In this document: piece by piece, positions 16,297 to 26,149 of the stretch
Position numbering within the stretch: position 1 is the stretch's first letter
Layout: the number at the start of each line of letters is the position of its first letter
Source: Thiotrichaceae bacterium UBA4486
GTDB lineage: Bacteria; Pseudomonadota; Gammaproteobacteria; Eutrophobiales; Eutrophobiaceae
Assembly (NCBI GenBank): GCA_002389045.1
Contig: DGNS01000010.1
Span: 176,351-240,350, forward strand
Reading direction: 5' to 3'
Length of the DNA stretch: 64,000 bases
Notes under the pieces: model-generated
What the model was told of the DNA's origin: nothing
Databases searched by the model: none
What the model saw: only the letters and a program-made list of their open reading frames with translations
Translations under genes and position numbers: made by a program

Positions 16297-17490
16297 TCAG
16301 TCCAGCTTTTTCACTACCCACTGGTTATTCTCCCTGACCAGTTCGCGATCGCAGGCCATGTCCGCGGCACTCCCCTGCTGTTGCGGCAATTGCATAATAA
16401 CGATTTCACCGCCGGCGCGTAACGCCTCCACCCTGTCCAGCAGTTCGCTGTCGCTGGACCATGGACAGAGAATCCCGGCCGCTTGTGACCCGTGATCGCC
16501 GGTAATCGCCATCAGGGATTTCAGGTCCGTACTGAAGCCGGTTGCCGGACGGGCGCGGCCGAAAGCGGCGCCGATATCATCATAACGACCACCGAAGGCA
16601 ATACCATCGCCGTAACCGGGGACGTAAGCCGCGAACATAAACCCGGAGTGGTAATGATAACCACGCAGTTCGGCCAGATCGAAATAGAGCGGTGCATCCG
16701 GAATACGATCGCGCACCAGTTGGGTGAGTGAAACCAGGTAAGCAATCGACGTGTCAATCCGGTCATCGATTCCGGCGAGTCGCTTGCCGGCCTCGCCGAG
16801 GACGCTTTCATCACCGTTCAGATCGATTATGGCCAGCAGGGCATCACCGAGATCACCCGGTATTGACAGATCCCGGATCAGCGCCTCGAGCTCAGGCCGG
16901 GCCTTGCGTTGCAGGATTTCAAACAACCGGGCCTGTGCGGACGCATCCAGATCCGCCCGGTTGACCAGGCCGCGAAACACGCCCACGTGACCGAGATCGA
17001 TATGCAGATCCGTGACGCCCACTGACGCCAGTGTTTTCAGCATCAGGCACAGGATCTCGGCATCGCTTTCGATACCGGCGTGGCCATACAATTCAGCACC
17101 GATCTGCAACGGGCTGCGGGTGCCGCCACTGCTCTCCGGGCGCGTGTGCAATACCGTCCCCGCGTAACACAGACGTGTCGGGGTTTCTCGTTTCAGGTTA
17201 TGGGCATCGATGCGGGCAACCTGCGGCGTGGTATCCGCACGAATACCCATCATCCGGCCACTCATCAAATCGGTGATCTTGAAGGTCTGCAGTTCCAGAT
17301 CCTTGCCGGTACCGGTAAGAAGGGATTCCAGGAATTCGATCATCGGCGGGGAAACCAGCTGGTAACCCCAGCTGGTAAACAGATCGATGACCCGGCAGCT
17401 GAGTTGATCCAGGGCCGCGGCATCCGGCGGCAGGATCTCCTCGATTCCCTCCGGCAGCAACCATGGGTTGGCGTCGGCGGAACGCTTCAT
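16297..17490 (-). CDS. hisZ: ATP phosphoribosyltransferase regulatory subunit
   Basis: This 397-residue protein is a class II histidyl-tRNA synthetase paralogue. It has the opening PEGIEEILPPDA, the motif 2-like RPESSGGTRSPLQIGAELYG, and the catalytic-like core without the anticodon-binding domain. HisZ binds the short form of HisG and makes it active and histidine-sensitive, so the genome should carry a short hisG. The start overlaps the stop of the DUF2065 gene by 4 bp (17487-17490), showing one operon down to purA. Confidence 0.95.
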   Translation of the reverse strand: MKRSADANPWLLPEGIEEILPPDAAALDQLSCRVIDLFTSWGYQLVSPPMIEFLESLLTGTGKDLELQTFKITDLMSGRMMGIRADTTPQVARIDAHNLKRETPTRLCYAGTVLHTRPESSGGTRSPLQIGAELYGHAGIESDAEILCLMLKTLASVGVTDLHIDLGHVGVFRGLVNRADLDASAQARLFEILQRKARPELEALIRDLSIPGDLGDALLAIIDLNGDESVLGEAGKRLAGIDDRIDTSIAYLVSLTQLVRDRIPDAPLYFDLAELRGYHYHSGFMFAAYVPGYGDGIAFGGRYDDIGAAFGRARPATGFSTDLKSLMAITGDHGSQAAGILCPWSSDSELLDRVEALRAGGEIVIMQLPQQQGSAADMACDRELVRENNQWVVKKLD

Positions 17491-17678
17491 TGTGAAAAAA
17501 ACAGGATCACGAGGCCGAGTATCATGCTGGTCAATCCCAGAAAACGGATTTCGTTATTATTCATCTGAATCGCCATGAGAAAGACCTTGCGCCAGCCGTC
17601 AGGATGCACAAAAGGCAGAACGCCCTCGATGATTAACATCAGACCGAAGGCCGCTATGATAACTGACCACATAATCAA
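17487..17678 (-). CDS. DUF2065 inner-membrane peptide (YjeT-like)
   Basis: A 63-residue protein with two hydrophobic helices (about 4-22 and 45-62) joined by a short polar loop with PDGWRK. This matches the DUF2065/YjeT family found downstream of hflC in many gammaproteobacteria. Its function is not established. The location next to HflKC suggests a small accessory membrane protein. It overlaps hisZ. Confidence 0.88.
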   Translation of the reverse strand: MIMWSVIIAAFGLMLIIEGVLPFVHPDGWRKVFLMAIQMNNNEIRFLGLTSMILGLVILFFSQ

Positions 17679-17722
17679 CCCCGCAGCCGGACCGGACCGG
17701 ATTCAGGGCCGGCCGGCCGCCG

Positions 17723-18586
17723 TTACTGTCCCCTTGAATTATTAAAGTATTTGAAGAACTCGGAGTCCGGTTCCAGCAACAGCACATCATTACCGGCGCC
17801 AAAGCTGTTCTGGTAAGCACTCAGGCTCCGGTACAGGGCGTAAAACTCCTCGTCCTTGCCAAAGGATGAGGCATAGATCTCGGTGGCCTGGGCATCGCCT
17901 TCACCACGGATGATCTCGGATTCCTTGTAGGCATTGGCGAGAATGATCTCGCGTTCGCGATCAGCACCGGCGCTGATGCGTTCGGCCTTTTCCTCGCCGC
18001 GGGCGCGAAAATCCTTGGCCACGCGCGAACGTTCGGAACGCATGCGGCTGTAAACATTTTCACTGACCTCATCGGGAAGATCGATACGCTTGGCGCGTAC
18101 GTCCCTGACGGTAATGCCCAGGGTCTGGGTCAGTTCCGCCGCCGTCGATGTCACCACGTTGACGATTTCCTGGCGTTCACCGGCGACCACTTCCTGGACC
18201 GTGCGTTTACCGAACTCATCACGCAGGGCCTGGTTGATGCGCTGGCCGAGCAGGTTGTTGGCGTAATTGATATCGCCGGCGTTACTCGCGGTATAAAACT
18301 TGGCCACGTCGGTGATGTTCCACTTGGCGTAGTAGTCCACCAGTAAGTCTTTTTTCTCCTGGGTCAGGAAACGCTGGGCTTCACGTTCGAGATTGAGCAG
18401 ACGTTTCTCGAATGTGCGCACGGTGTTGACGACGGGGATCTTGAAATGCAGACCGGGATCTTTTTCAACGCGGACGATTTCACCGAATTCAAACACCACG
18501 GCCTGTTGCCACTGGTTGACGCGATACAGCGAGGTAGATGCGAGCAGGACCAGTACCGCCACGATAATACCTATTCTTAACGCCAT
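17723..18586 (-). CDS. hflC: HflC, SPFH-domain modulator of FtsH protease
   Basis: From ATG 18586 the protein is 287 residues. It has an N-terminal signal anchor (ALRIGIIVAVLVLLAS), then a band-7/SPFH domain and a long helical region rich in charged residues (SRVAKDFRARGEEKAE). HflC forms with HflK a large periplasmic cage around FtsH and tunes degradation of membrane proteins. The frame extends to 18640, but ATG 18586 is 1 nt past the hflK stop and gives the normal anchor, so I use it. Operon partner: hflK. Confidence 0.96.
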   Translation of the reverse strand: MALRIGIIVAVLVLLASTSLYRVNQWQQAVVFEFGEIVRVEKDPGLHFKIPVVNTVRTFEKRLLNLEREAQRFLTQEKKDLLVDYYAKWNITDVAKFYTASNAGDINYANNLLGQRINQALRDEFGKRTVQEVVAGERQEIVNVVTSTAAELTQTLGITVRDVRAKRIDLPDEVSENVYSRMRSERSRVAKDFRARGEEKAERISAGADREREIILANAYKESEIIRGEGDAQATEIYASSFGKDEEFYALYRSLSAYQNSFGAGNDVLLLEPDSEFFKYFNNSRGQ

Positions 18587-18587
18587 G

Positions 18588-19736
18588 TCAGCGTACCCCC
18601 CTGAGTCGTTCATCAGTACTGCCGGATGTGGAACGGCCACTGCCGGCGCTTGGATTGTTCATGAAGCCGGTATTGTATGACGACTGGCTGCTGTCAGCAG
18701 CGGACTTCTGGCGTTTCATCAGCTGTTCAATGGGCAGGTAAATCAGGCTGTTATTGCTTTCGGAGTCGATCAGGACCTTGCTGGTGTTCGACAGCACGCC
18801 TTCCATTGCATCCAGGTACAGACGCTGGCGGGTGATCTCCGGCGCCCGTCGATACTCGGCCAGTTGCTGATCGAAACGGCTGGCCTGGCCCTCGGCGCGG
18901 GCGATGACCCTGGCCTTGTAGGCATTGGCTTCCTCGCGGATACGCGCGGCCTGACCACGAGCCCTCGGCAGTATGTCATTACTGTAGGCTTCGGCCTCGT
19001 TGACGGTACGCTGTTCGTCCTCGCGGGCCTTGATGGCATCATCAAAGGCTTCCTTGACCTGGTCCGGCGGTTTGGCTGACTGCATTTCCACACCGACGAC
19101 CAGAATTCCGGTGCCGTACTCCTCGAGAACACTCTGCAACAGGACCTGTTGACGATCGGCGATATCACCGCGACCTTCGGTAAGAATGTAATCCAGTTTG
19201 TTCTTGCCGATGACTTCACGCACCGCACTCTCGGTGGCCGAACGCACGGTATCCATCGGGTCATGGACAAAGAACAGGTATTTGAATGGATCGCTGATCT
19301 GCCATTTCACGGCCACGTCCACATCAATGATGTTCTCGTCCTGGGTCAACATGGTCGCCCGGTGGGTCAGGGGACGTATCTGGCCGACATTCACACGCAT
19401 CACCCGCTCAATCGGTTGCGGCAGGCGTATATTCAGACCCGGTTGCATGGTCGCGACATGTTTACCGAAACGCAGGACTACACCACGTTCCTGCTCATCG
19501 ATGGTATACACCATGTCGTAGGCCAGCCATGCGATCAGGGCCACGATGATCAGTACCCAGATCATGGGCGAACCCTGGTTACCGGAAAACTTATCCGGTT
19601 TTTTGCCGAATATGCCACCGAATCCCTGTTGCATCTTTTTCACCAGTTCATCCAGATCAGGCGGTCCCTCATCCTTGCCACGGTTGCCCCAGGGATCTTT
19701 ACCCTGGTTCTTGTTTGGTGGTTCGTTCCAACCCAT
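18588..19736 (-). CDS. hflK: HflK, SPFH-domain modulator of FtsH protease
   Basis: The 382-residue protein has the glycine/asparagine-rich cytoplasmic N-terminus typical of HflK (NQGKDPWGNRGKDEGPPDLD). Then follow one transmembrane helix (about 58-80), the SPFH domain (about 80-250), a helical stalk and a serine/glycine-rich tail. It pairs with HflC to form the FtsH-regulating complex. The stop and the hflC start are separated by 1 nt. It is preceded by a 387-bp gap that must contain its promoter unless the transcript reads through from hflX. Confidence 0.97.
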   Translation of the reverse strand: MGWNEPPNKNQGKDPWGNRGKDEGPPDLDELVKKMQQGFGGIFGKKPDKFSGNQGSPMIWVLIIVALIAWLAYDMVYTIDEQERGVVLRFGKHVATMQPGLNIRLPQPIERVMRVNVGQIRPLTHRATMLTQDENIIDVDVAVKWQISDPFKYLFFVHDPMDTVRSATESAVREVIGKNKLDYILTEGRGDIADRQQVLLQSVLEEYGTGILVVGVEMQSAKPPDQVKEAFDDAIKAREDEQRTVNEAEAYSNDILPRARGQAARIREEANAYKARVIARAEGQASRFDQQLAEYRRAPEITRQRLYLDAMEGVLSNTSKVLIDSESNNSLIYLPIEQLMKRQKSAADSSQSSYNTGFMNNPSAGSGRSTSGSTDERLRGVR

Positions 19737-20123
19737 AAATCTGTTACTCCGAATTTGCTGATGATTGTGTCCCGGATCCTGTTGACCGGGGCGGGCGCCG
19801 TTGAATCAACGGGTCTGTATGTTAATGCATTTCCACGCCCGGGGAGCAGTGAAAATGGCGTGCCGGGTACATGAGATTTGTCTTAGCAGCCGGCCCTTGA
19901 TTATATCGGACTGTTTTTATTGAGGAAACTACCCATTCACGGAATATTGTCATGCGGATTTCGGTGCCAACATGACATTGTCGTGGATTGCCGTCAAATC
20001 GGGGCTGTCTCAGGCTCAGGTCACCCGGCAAACACTCCTGATTTTGATAGTCACTTCAGACGAGCTGAATCGGTAATCGAGTATACCTGAAACGTTTGCC
20101 GTTTAACGGGAAGACGGTTCGAT
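19737..20123. other. Gap between hflX and hflK without a recognised gene
   Basis: The 387 bases between the end of hflX and the start of hflK show no coding frame with protein-like content, no tRNA and no tandem repeat. On the minus strand TTGACG followed at 17 bp by CATGTT is a weak promoter candidate for hflKC. In many relatives this gap is shorter, so a decayed gene or small RNA cannot be excluded. Confidence 0.4.
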
Positions 20124-21425
20124 TCAAAGCTTGCAGTTATGGCGTTGCAGTGATGTGTGTTCCAGTCCGGACAGACGGCACAGGTACTGTAATTTCCCCG
20201 CGTCCATGCTCACATCCAGGATCCAGCCACCCTCGGCAACCGCTTCCTCGTGCCGGATCGCCCCGGCTGCAAACAGTTGCGAGCGCAGCTTGCTTGCCGT
20301 CACCGGCAAAAGCAACTGATGTTGAGAGTCACCTTCGGCCAGACGATCCGCAATCGCCCGGGTCAGCAGTTCCAGTCCTTCTCCGGTCATGGCCGAGACC
20401 ATGACGCGGTCCGCCTTTCCGGTGTTATCACGCTGTACAGAAGGCCCGCTGATACTTTCATGCCGGTCGATTTTATTAAAGACGGTGAGTTGGGGAATTC
20501 GCTCGGCACCGAGATCCTCGATGACACGGTTCACCTGTTCTGTATGCTGCAAACGCTGCTCGTCATTAATATCGACCACATGCAGCAACAGGTCCGCACC
20601 CTGCACCTCCTGCAATGTGGCGTGAAACGCTTCGATCAGATCATGGGGGATCTGCTTGATAAAACCGACTGTATCACTGATGACGGCATATGGACCATCC
20701 GGCAGTTCGAGTCGCCTCAGGGTCGGATCCAGCGTCGCAAAAAGTTTATCCGCGGCCAGCACGTCGGCGCCGGTGAGGGCATTGAAAAGCGTGGATTTGC
20801 CAGCGTTGGTATAGCCGATCAGGGCAACGGTCGGCACGTCTGAACGCTCGCGCAGTCGCCGCCCCTGGTTGCGCTGGCTTTTTACCCGTTCCAGGCGCTG
20901 GCGAATGGACTTGATACGCCGGCCTATCAGGCGGCGGTCGGTTTCCAGCTGCGTTTCACCCGGTCCGCGCAAGCCGATACCGCCTTTCTGACGTTCCAGG
21001 TGGGTCCAGCCACGTATCAGGCGAGTGGTCAGGTGTTGTAACTGTGCGAGTTCCACCTGCAGCTTGCCTTCGTAACTCAGTGCGCGCTGGGCAAAGATAT
21101 CCAGGATCAGACGGACGCGGTCGATGACCTTGCATTGACAGTGCTTTTCCAGGTTGCGTTCCTGTGCGGGGGAAAGCACATGATTGAAGATCACCACATC
21201 GGCCGCGGCTGATTTGACGACATCCGCCAGTTCCCCGACTTTGCCGCTACCGATGAAACAGCGCGCATCCGGCCGATCGCGGGAAGCGGTGACAGTGGCT
21301 ACAATGTCAAGACCCGCCGAAGTGACCAGCTGGCGAAGTTCATCAGCATCGGCTTGCCGGTCCGGATCGGTAAAATTGATATGAACGAGTACCGCCCGTT
21401 CAAGCATGTCGGATGGCAAATTCAA
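20124..21425 (-). CDS. hflX: Ribosome-rescue GTPase HflX
   Basis: This 433-residue protein has the HflX N-terminal domain (about 1-110), a helical linker with GGIGLRGPGETQLE, and a G domain with G1 GYTNAGKST, G3 DTVGF and G4 NKID. HflX binds the 50S exit region and splits stalled ribosomes, notably after heat shock. It lies 30 bp after hfq in the conserved miaA-hfq-hflX order. Length is normal. Confidence 0.97.
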   Translation of the reverse strand: MNLPSDMLERAVLVHINFTDPDRQADADELRQLVTSAGLDIVATVTASRDRPDARCFIGSGKVGELADVVKSAAADVVIFNHVLSPAQERNLEKHCQCKVIDRVRLILDIFAQRALSYEGKLQVELAQLQHLTTRLIRGWTHLERQKGGIGLRGPGETQLETDRRLIGRRIKSIRQRLERVKSQRNQGRRLRERSDVPTVALIGYTNAGKSTLFNALTGADVLAADKLFATLDPTLRRLELPDGPYAVISDTVGFIKQIPHDLIEAFHATLQEVQGADLLLHVVDINDEQRLQHTEQVNRVIEDLGAERIPQLTVFNKIDRHESISGPSVQRDNTGKADRVMVSAMTGEGLELLTRAIADRLAEGDSQHQLLLPVTASKLRSQLFAAGAIRHEEAVAEGGWILDVSMDAGKLQYLCRLSGLEHTSLQRHNCKL

Positions 21426-21455
21426 ACAGCAAACAGCCCGGCCTTTGCGGGCAGG

Positions 21456-21704
21456 TTATTCCTGTGCGTGATTACTGTCATCATCACCGCGTGGCAGTTT
21501 GACATTGCGGCTGGGGACGATAGTGGAAACAGCATGCTTATAGACCAGTTGACTGACAGAATTTTTCAACAGGATGACGAACTGGTCAAAAGATTCGACC
21601 TGCCCCTGCAACTTGATACCGTTGACAAGGTAAATTGAAACAGGAATTCGTTCTTTTCTAAGTGCATTGAGAAATGGGTCTTGTAATGTGTGCCCCTTGC
21701 TCAT
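21456..21704 (-). CDS. hfq: RNA chaperone Hfq
   Basis: At 82 residues, the protein has the Sm1 motif (QDPFLNALRKERIPVSIYL), Sm2 (YKHAVSTIVP) and a short C-terminal tail (GDDDSNHAQE). Hfq hexamers pair small RNAs with mRNAs. The start MSKGHTLQDPF is canonical and ATG 21704 is clear. It lies between miaA and hflX as in most gammaproteobacteria. The 158-bp gap to miaA may hold an internal promoter. Confidence 0.98.
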   Translation of the reverse strand: MSKGHTLQDPFLNALRKERIPVSIYLVNGIKLQGQVESFDQFVILLKNSVSQLVYKHAVSTIVPSRNVKLPRGDDDSNHAQE

Positions 21705-21862
21705 TTTGCTTCTCCTTATTCTTATTCACAACGTTGATCGAGGCCGCCAGGCCTGGTTGCAGAGCTACTTCCATATCCTGAACGCCCAACACGCAATCAG
21801 GCTTGTCTGACGTACTGAAAGTATTAATAGCATAAATTGCCGAACATCCCATTCCAAGTATA

Positions 21863-22813
21863 TTACATACCTGCGTCTGACGCGCGTTCCCTGATATATT
21901 TCAATACCTTAGCTGTAATTTCCGCATCTTCCGCGATGAATTCCCGGTAGTCCTGCTCTTTTCGCAACCAGGTCAACTGCCGTTTGGCTAATTGCTGCGT
22001 TGCAATAATAGCATGGTTTACCATCTCATCGTAAGCTGTTTGTCCATCCAGGTAGCGCCATATTTGCCGGTATCCGACCATGCGCATGGCGGGTAATCCT
22101 GCATGCAGGTCATCCCGGGCATACAGTTTCTGAACCTCCGCCATCAGGCCGGCATCGAGCATCGCCTGGAATCTCTGACCCATGATCCGGCGATGGGTTT
22201 CACGATCCCGCGGACTGAGGATAATCTTGATGATCCGCCTCTGCAGAGACTGGCCGCGGGCAGCACGAAAATGCTCCGACAAAGAACGCCCGGTCAGTTC
22301 AAACACTTCCAGCGCCCGCTGCAGGCGCTGCGGATCATTGGGATGAATGCGCCGCGCGGATTCCGGGTCGATTGCCTGCAGGCGCCGGTGCAGGGATGCC
22401 GAACCCTGCTCGCGTATCTCCCGGTCCAGCCGCGCCCGCACCTGTATATCAGCGGCGGGCAACTCACTGATACCGGACTCCAGTGTCCGAAAATAGAGCC
22501 CGGTTCCGCCCACCAGAAGCGGAATGCGCCCCTGCACCGTGATTTCACCGATGGCGTCAAGCGCGTCAGTGCGAAATTGTGCCGCCGAATAGGATTCGGC
22601 CGGATCACAGATATCGATCAGCCGGTGCGGAACCTCCCGCAGCAGTTCGGCTGACGGTTTTGCCGTGCCGATATCCATGCCCCGGTAGACCATGGCGGAA
22701 TCCACGCTGATGACGTCCACCGGCAGGCTCCGATGCAATTGTGTCGCCACATCGGTTTTCCCGGTGGCGGTGGCGCCCATGAGGAAAATGACGGGTAACT
22801 CCTTGTTTGACAT
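21863..22813 (-). CDS. miaA: tRNA dimethylallyltransferase
   Basis: The enzyme, 316 residues from ATG 22813, adds a dimethylallyl group to A37 of tRNAs reading UNN codons. It has the P-loop GATATGKTDVA, the DSAMVYRGMDIGTAKP segment, VGGTGLYFRTL and the RQLTWLR region. An in-frame ATG at 22819 would add two residues. It follows mutL with a short gap and precedes hfq, the standard order. Confidence 0.97.
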   Translation of the reverse strand: MSNKELPVIFLMGATATGKTDVATQLHRSLPVDVISVDSAMVYRGMDIGTAKPSAELLREVPHRLIDICDPAESYSAAQFRTDALDAIGEITVQGRIPLLVGGTGLYFRTLESGISELPAADIQVRARLDREIREQGSASLHRRLQAIDPESARRIHPNDPQRLQRALEVFELTGRSLSEHFRAARGQSLQRRIIKIILSPRDRETHRRIMGQRFQAMLDAGLMAEVQKLYARDDLHAGLPAMRMVGYRQIWRYLDGQTAYDEMVNHAIIATQQLAKRQLTWLRKEQDYREFIAEDAEITAKVLKYIRERASDAGM

Positions 22814-22840
22814 GTGCAATCGTGAAATAAATTCGCCGGG

Positions 22841-24523
22841 TTAACCGGACAACAACGCGGCCAGAGCGCTGTCATCCAGCTGACGCCAGAGCGGTGGCCT
22901 GGAAGGCGCGGGTTCGTCACCGGCGACATCGGCCACCAGGGACCGTAGGTCGGCTTCCCCCGGCGCGCATGAGCGGTCATTAATATGTTTCATGAGCGTA
23001 CCGGCAATGCGCCCGGAATCGGCCTGGTCGCAGCGGATGGCCGCAACGAGATCGTTCAGCAGCAGCTCCGGCTCGGCCTGTTTCATGAACGTCGGCAATG
23101 AGCGCAGGGCCAGATGTTCGGGCCCCTGTCTCACGAGGCCGATACCGTAGCGGTTGAACAGGGGCATCTGCGCCTCGATCCGCTCCAGTTGTTGTGCCGG
23201 GCACGAAACGGTCAGCGGAAACAATAACGGTTTGCATACGGGTGTCTCGCCATGTTCTATGCCAGCGAGCGCGGTTTCAGCCAGGTGAATTCTTGCCGCA
23301 TGCACATCCAGTAAGGTCATGCCCGCGGCGTTTTCGAAAATAACGAAACGTTCATGCACCACACAGCGAAAAGATCCCAACGCCGTGCATGCGTTGGACT
23401 CTGCCGGTTTATCATCCCGGGGTGTATAGGGTGTGGTGGTCTCGTTGACAGCCGTATCATTGCCGGAAAGGACGGAAGCAACCGGTTTCATGGCCGGCGC
23501 TGTTGTAGTTGTCCGCGCTGTATCCAGGCCGCGCGATACGGCGGCATGGATAAAATCATGCACATCCCGGGCGCGGCTGAAACGCACTTCGTACTTGGCG
23601 GGATGCACATTGATATCCGCCAGTTGCGGCGCCATCTCCAGGTACAACACATAACCCGGATAGCGGCCGGGATACACAGCATCGGCGTAGGCTATGCGTA
23701 TGGCGTGACTGACCTGCTGGTCGCGTACAGCGCGGCCGTTCAGGTACACGTACTGTTGATCCGAACGGTTGCGGGCCTGTTCAGGATCGCCGAGCCAGCC
23801 CCACAGGCGCAGATCGCCATCACTGAAATCCACTGCCCTCGCCTTTTGGGTAAATGCCTTGCCAAGGATCTCCGCAACCCGTTGTTCGTAGTCCGGACTC
23901 GCCGGAGGATGCTGCATGACCCGGCGGTTATTGTGATAGACGGTAAAACCGACCTCGAAATGACTGAGCACGATGTGCCGGATGACGTTTTGTATATGCT
24001 GGTACTCGGTCCACTCGGAACGCAGGAACTTGCGCCTCGCCGGCGTTTTATGAAACAGCTCAAGCACCTCTACGGTGGTGCCGCGCCGCCGGGCAACCGG
24101 GGTCATGGTCACGCCGGCATCAACCGAATTGGACAGGCTCATGCCCCGGCCGCTGTCATCCGTGGCTGTGTGCAGTGTGAACCTGGATACCGAGGCAATA
24201 GCACCCAGTGCTTCGCCGCGAAAACCGAGAGTCTGTAGACACGACAAATCCGCCTGTTCATGCAATTTACTGGTGCTGTGACGCTCCAGCAGCAGTTCCA
24301 GGTCATCCGGATGAATACCGTGACCGTCATCCGCCACGCGCATGCGCGCGATACCGCCGCGATCGACATCGATACGAATCTGCCGGGCGCCGGCGTCGAT
24401 GGCATTTTCCAGCAATTCCTTGATCACCGAGGCCGGCCGTTCCACCACCTCACCGGCCGCGATCTGGTGGGCAAGCTGCAACGGCAAACGGTGAATGCGG
24501 GGTAAGGCCTGGACCTCGGACAT
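22841..24523 (-). CDS. mutL: DNA mismatch repair protein MutL
   Basis: This 560-residue GHKL ATPase carries motifs ELLENAIDAGA, DDGHGI, TLGFRGEALGAI and GTTVEVLELF in the N-terminal half and a C-terminal dimerisation domain. The region where nicking MutL proteins carry DQHA-x2-E-x4-E reads DVHAARIHLAE, so the endonuclease site is not conserved. That points to a MutH/Dam-type repair system as in enteric bacteria. A GATC-rich heptamer array lies immediately upstream, beyond its start codon. Confidence 0.96.
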   Translation of the reverse strand: MSEVQALPRIHRLPLQLAHQIAAGEVVERPASVIKELLENAIDAGARQIRIDVDRGGIARMRVADDGHGIHPDDLELLLERHSTSKLHEQADLSCLQTLGFRGEALGAIASVSRFTLHTATDDSGRGMSLSNSVDAGVTMTPVARRRGTTVEVLELFHKTPARRKFLRSEWTEYQHIQNVIRHIVLSHFEVGFTVYHNNRRVMQHPPASPDYEQRVAEILGKAFTQKARAVDFSDGDLRLWGWLGDPEQARNRSDQQYVYLNGRAVRDQQVSHAIRIAYADAVYPGRYPGYVLYLEMAPQLADINVHPAKYEVRFSRARDVHDFIHAAVSRGLDTARTTTTAPAMKPVASVLSGNDTAVNETTTPYTPRDDKPAESNACTALGSFRCVVHERFVIFENAAGMTLLDVHAARIHLAETALAGIEHGETPVCKPLLFPLTVSCPAQQLERIEAQMPLFNRYGIGLVRQGPEHLALRSLPTFMKQAEPELLLNDLVAAIRCDQADSGRIAGTLMKHINDRSCAPGEADLRSLVADVAGDEPAPSRPPLWRQLDDSALAALLSG

Positions 24524-24543
24524 GGGGTACAGATTACAGTGAA

Positions 24544-24630
24544 CAGATTTCAGATCCCAGATCTCAGATCTCAGATCCCAGATTTCAGATCTCAGATTTC
24601 AGAATTCTGAGATCTGGGATCTGAAATCTG
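24544..24630. repeat. Mirrored 7-bp repeat array rich in GATC between mutL and amiC
   Basis: Eight tandem copies of a variable 7-mer CAGATYY fill 24544-24599. They are followed by a central CAGAATTCTG and inverted copies (AGATCTG, GGATCTG, AAATCTG) to 24630. The first 24 bases (24544-24567) are the exact reverse complement of the last 24 (24607-24630), so a long hairpin can form. The span with its edge holds eight GATC sites. It sits just upstream of the mutL start and just after the end of amiC. Confidence 0.9.
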
Positions 24631-24631
24631 A

Positions 24632-25930
24632 TCAGCTGTCTTCCGGAATACTAAGCGTACGCCCGACCACGATACGGTCGTCGGTCAAGCGATTATGTTC
24701 GCGCAGGCGCTGCAGGCTGACGCTGTAGAGCCTGGCGATTTCCGACAGGGTATCGCCCCGCGAGACGAGATGTTTTTTCGGTGCGGATTCGGCCAGTATC
24801 GTACCTTCCGGCGCATGATCCTCGAAATAACCGTGCAGTCCCTTGAGGATCGCCCCGGCGAGGTGGTTCTGGTAGGCCGGATCCCGCAGGCGTTTTTCTT
24901 CCGTGGGGTTGGAGATATACGCCGTTTCGATCAATATGGACGGGATGTCCGGCGATTTCAGCACGGCGAAACCCGCGGACTGTACCGTGCGCTTGTGTAC
25001 CTTGCCGAGGCTTTTCAGGCCACCCAGAACCCGGTCGGCCACATCGATACTGGCTTCCAGGCTGGCCGTTTGTGACAGATCCAGCAGCACCGATGCCAGG
25101 GTATCGTCCTTGTCCACCAGGCTGACGCCGCCGATCAAATCCGAGGCGTTTTCCTGCTCCGCCAGCCAGCGCGCCGCTTCACTACTGGCGCCCCGTTGCG
25201 AGAGAACATACACCGAGGACCCGCGTACGCGCGGATCATGAAACGCATCGGCGTGTATGGAGATAAACAGATCGGCCTTGTGTTCGCGGGCCCTGGCGAT
25301 ACGGTTACGCAGGCGGATGTAATAATCATCCTCGCGAATCAGTACCGCGCGCATGCCACGCTCCCGGTTGATCAGATCCCGCAGCTTTTTGGCAATCTCC
25401 AGCACCACGACCTTTTCGTAGGTACCGCTTGGACCGCGCGCGCCGGGATCCTCGCCACCGTGTCCGGCATCGATGGCGATGATGACATCGCGGGATCGTT
25501 GCAGTTGCGGTGCGTAGTTGACCCGGGTGATTTCCGCCTCGTGTTCGGGCTCCAGCAAATCGATGACCAGGCGATGACCGTACTTCTGGTTCGGCGTCAG
25601 CAGGAAACTCTTGATCTCGACCGGGCGTTTCAAATCCACCACAAAACGCACATCGTCCCGGTTGCGTACGGATGTACGAATCCCGCTGACAAAATTATCG
25701 TGCTGGTCGGGTTGCGCCGGACTCTTGTTCAGCCGGGCATTTTGGATATCGATAACAGCGCGATCCGGACCGCTCAGCCTGAGTTCGGAATATTCGACCG
25801 GCTCGGTAATATCGAGAACGATGCGGGTACTGTCCGGGGCGGCCCACACGCGTACGTTCCTGACCTCGGCCGGGGCGGCCATAAGATCTATACAAAACAA
25901 CAACGTAACGAATGGCAGGAAGCGGCGCAT
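24632..25930 (-). CDS. amiC: N-acetylmuramoyl-L-alanine amidase with AMIN and LysM domains
   Basis: The 432-residue protein has a signal peptide (about 1-19), an AMIN targeting domain (about 22-125) and a zinc amidase_3 domain (about 150-365). The zinc-site regions DAGHGGEDPGA and SIHADAF are visible, with the late glutamate in ILIETAYISN. A C-terminal LysM follows (about 385-428). It cleaves the stem peptide from peptidoglycan during cell separation. The order tsaE-amiC-mutL is the usual one. AmiB is an equally fitting name because of the LysM end. Confidence 0.92.
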   Translation of the reverse strand: MRRFLPFVTLLFCIDLMAAPAEVRNVRVWAAPDSTRIVLDITEPVEYSELRLSGPDRAVIDIQNARLNKSPAQPDQHDNFVSGIRTSVRNRDDVRFVVDLKRPVEIKSFLLTPNQKYGHRLVIDLLEPEHEAEITRVNYAPQLQRSRDVIIAIDAGHGGEDPGARGPSGTYEKVVVLEIAKKLRDLINRERGMRAVLIREDDYYIRLRNRIARAREHKADLFISIHADAFHDPRVRGSSVYVLSQRGASSEAARWLAEQENASDLIGGVSLVDKDDTLASVLLDLSQTASLEASIDVADRVLGGLKSLGKVHKRTVQSAGFAVLKSPDIPSILIETAYISNPTEEKRLRDPAYQNHLAGAILKGLHGYFEDHAPEGTILAESAPKKHLVSRGDTLSEIARLYSVSLQRLREHNRLTDDRIVVGRTLSIPEDS

Positions 25931-26149
25931 GTCCTTAACTTTGATCGTGTTTACCCTAATTTATTAGCCCATAAGCTAATAATTTCAAGTTTTTTTTAAA
26001 AAATCAACTTATCTTCATGTTTTAAATGAATAAAGGATTTGTTTCCTCAAAGATTTATGAGCTTTGTTCGGTCGCTTCAGCGTGCCCTTCAAGCGGCTTT
26101 AGTACACGGGTTCGTGAATTCACTAATGTACAAATGGTATCTGTCATGC

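Noticed and set aside
25196..25999. 267-codon plus-strand frame opposite amiC
   Set aside because: Shadow of the amidase; composition does not look like a protein.
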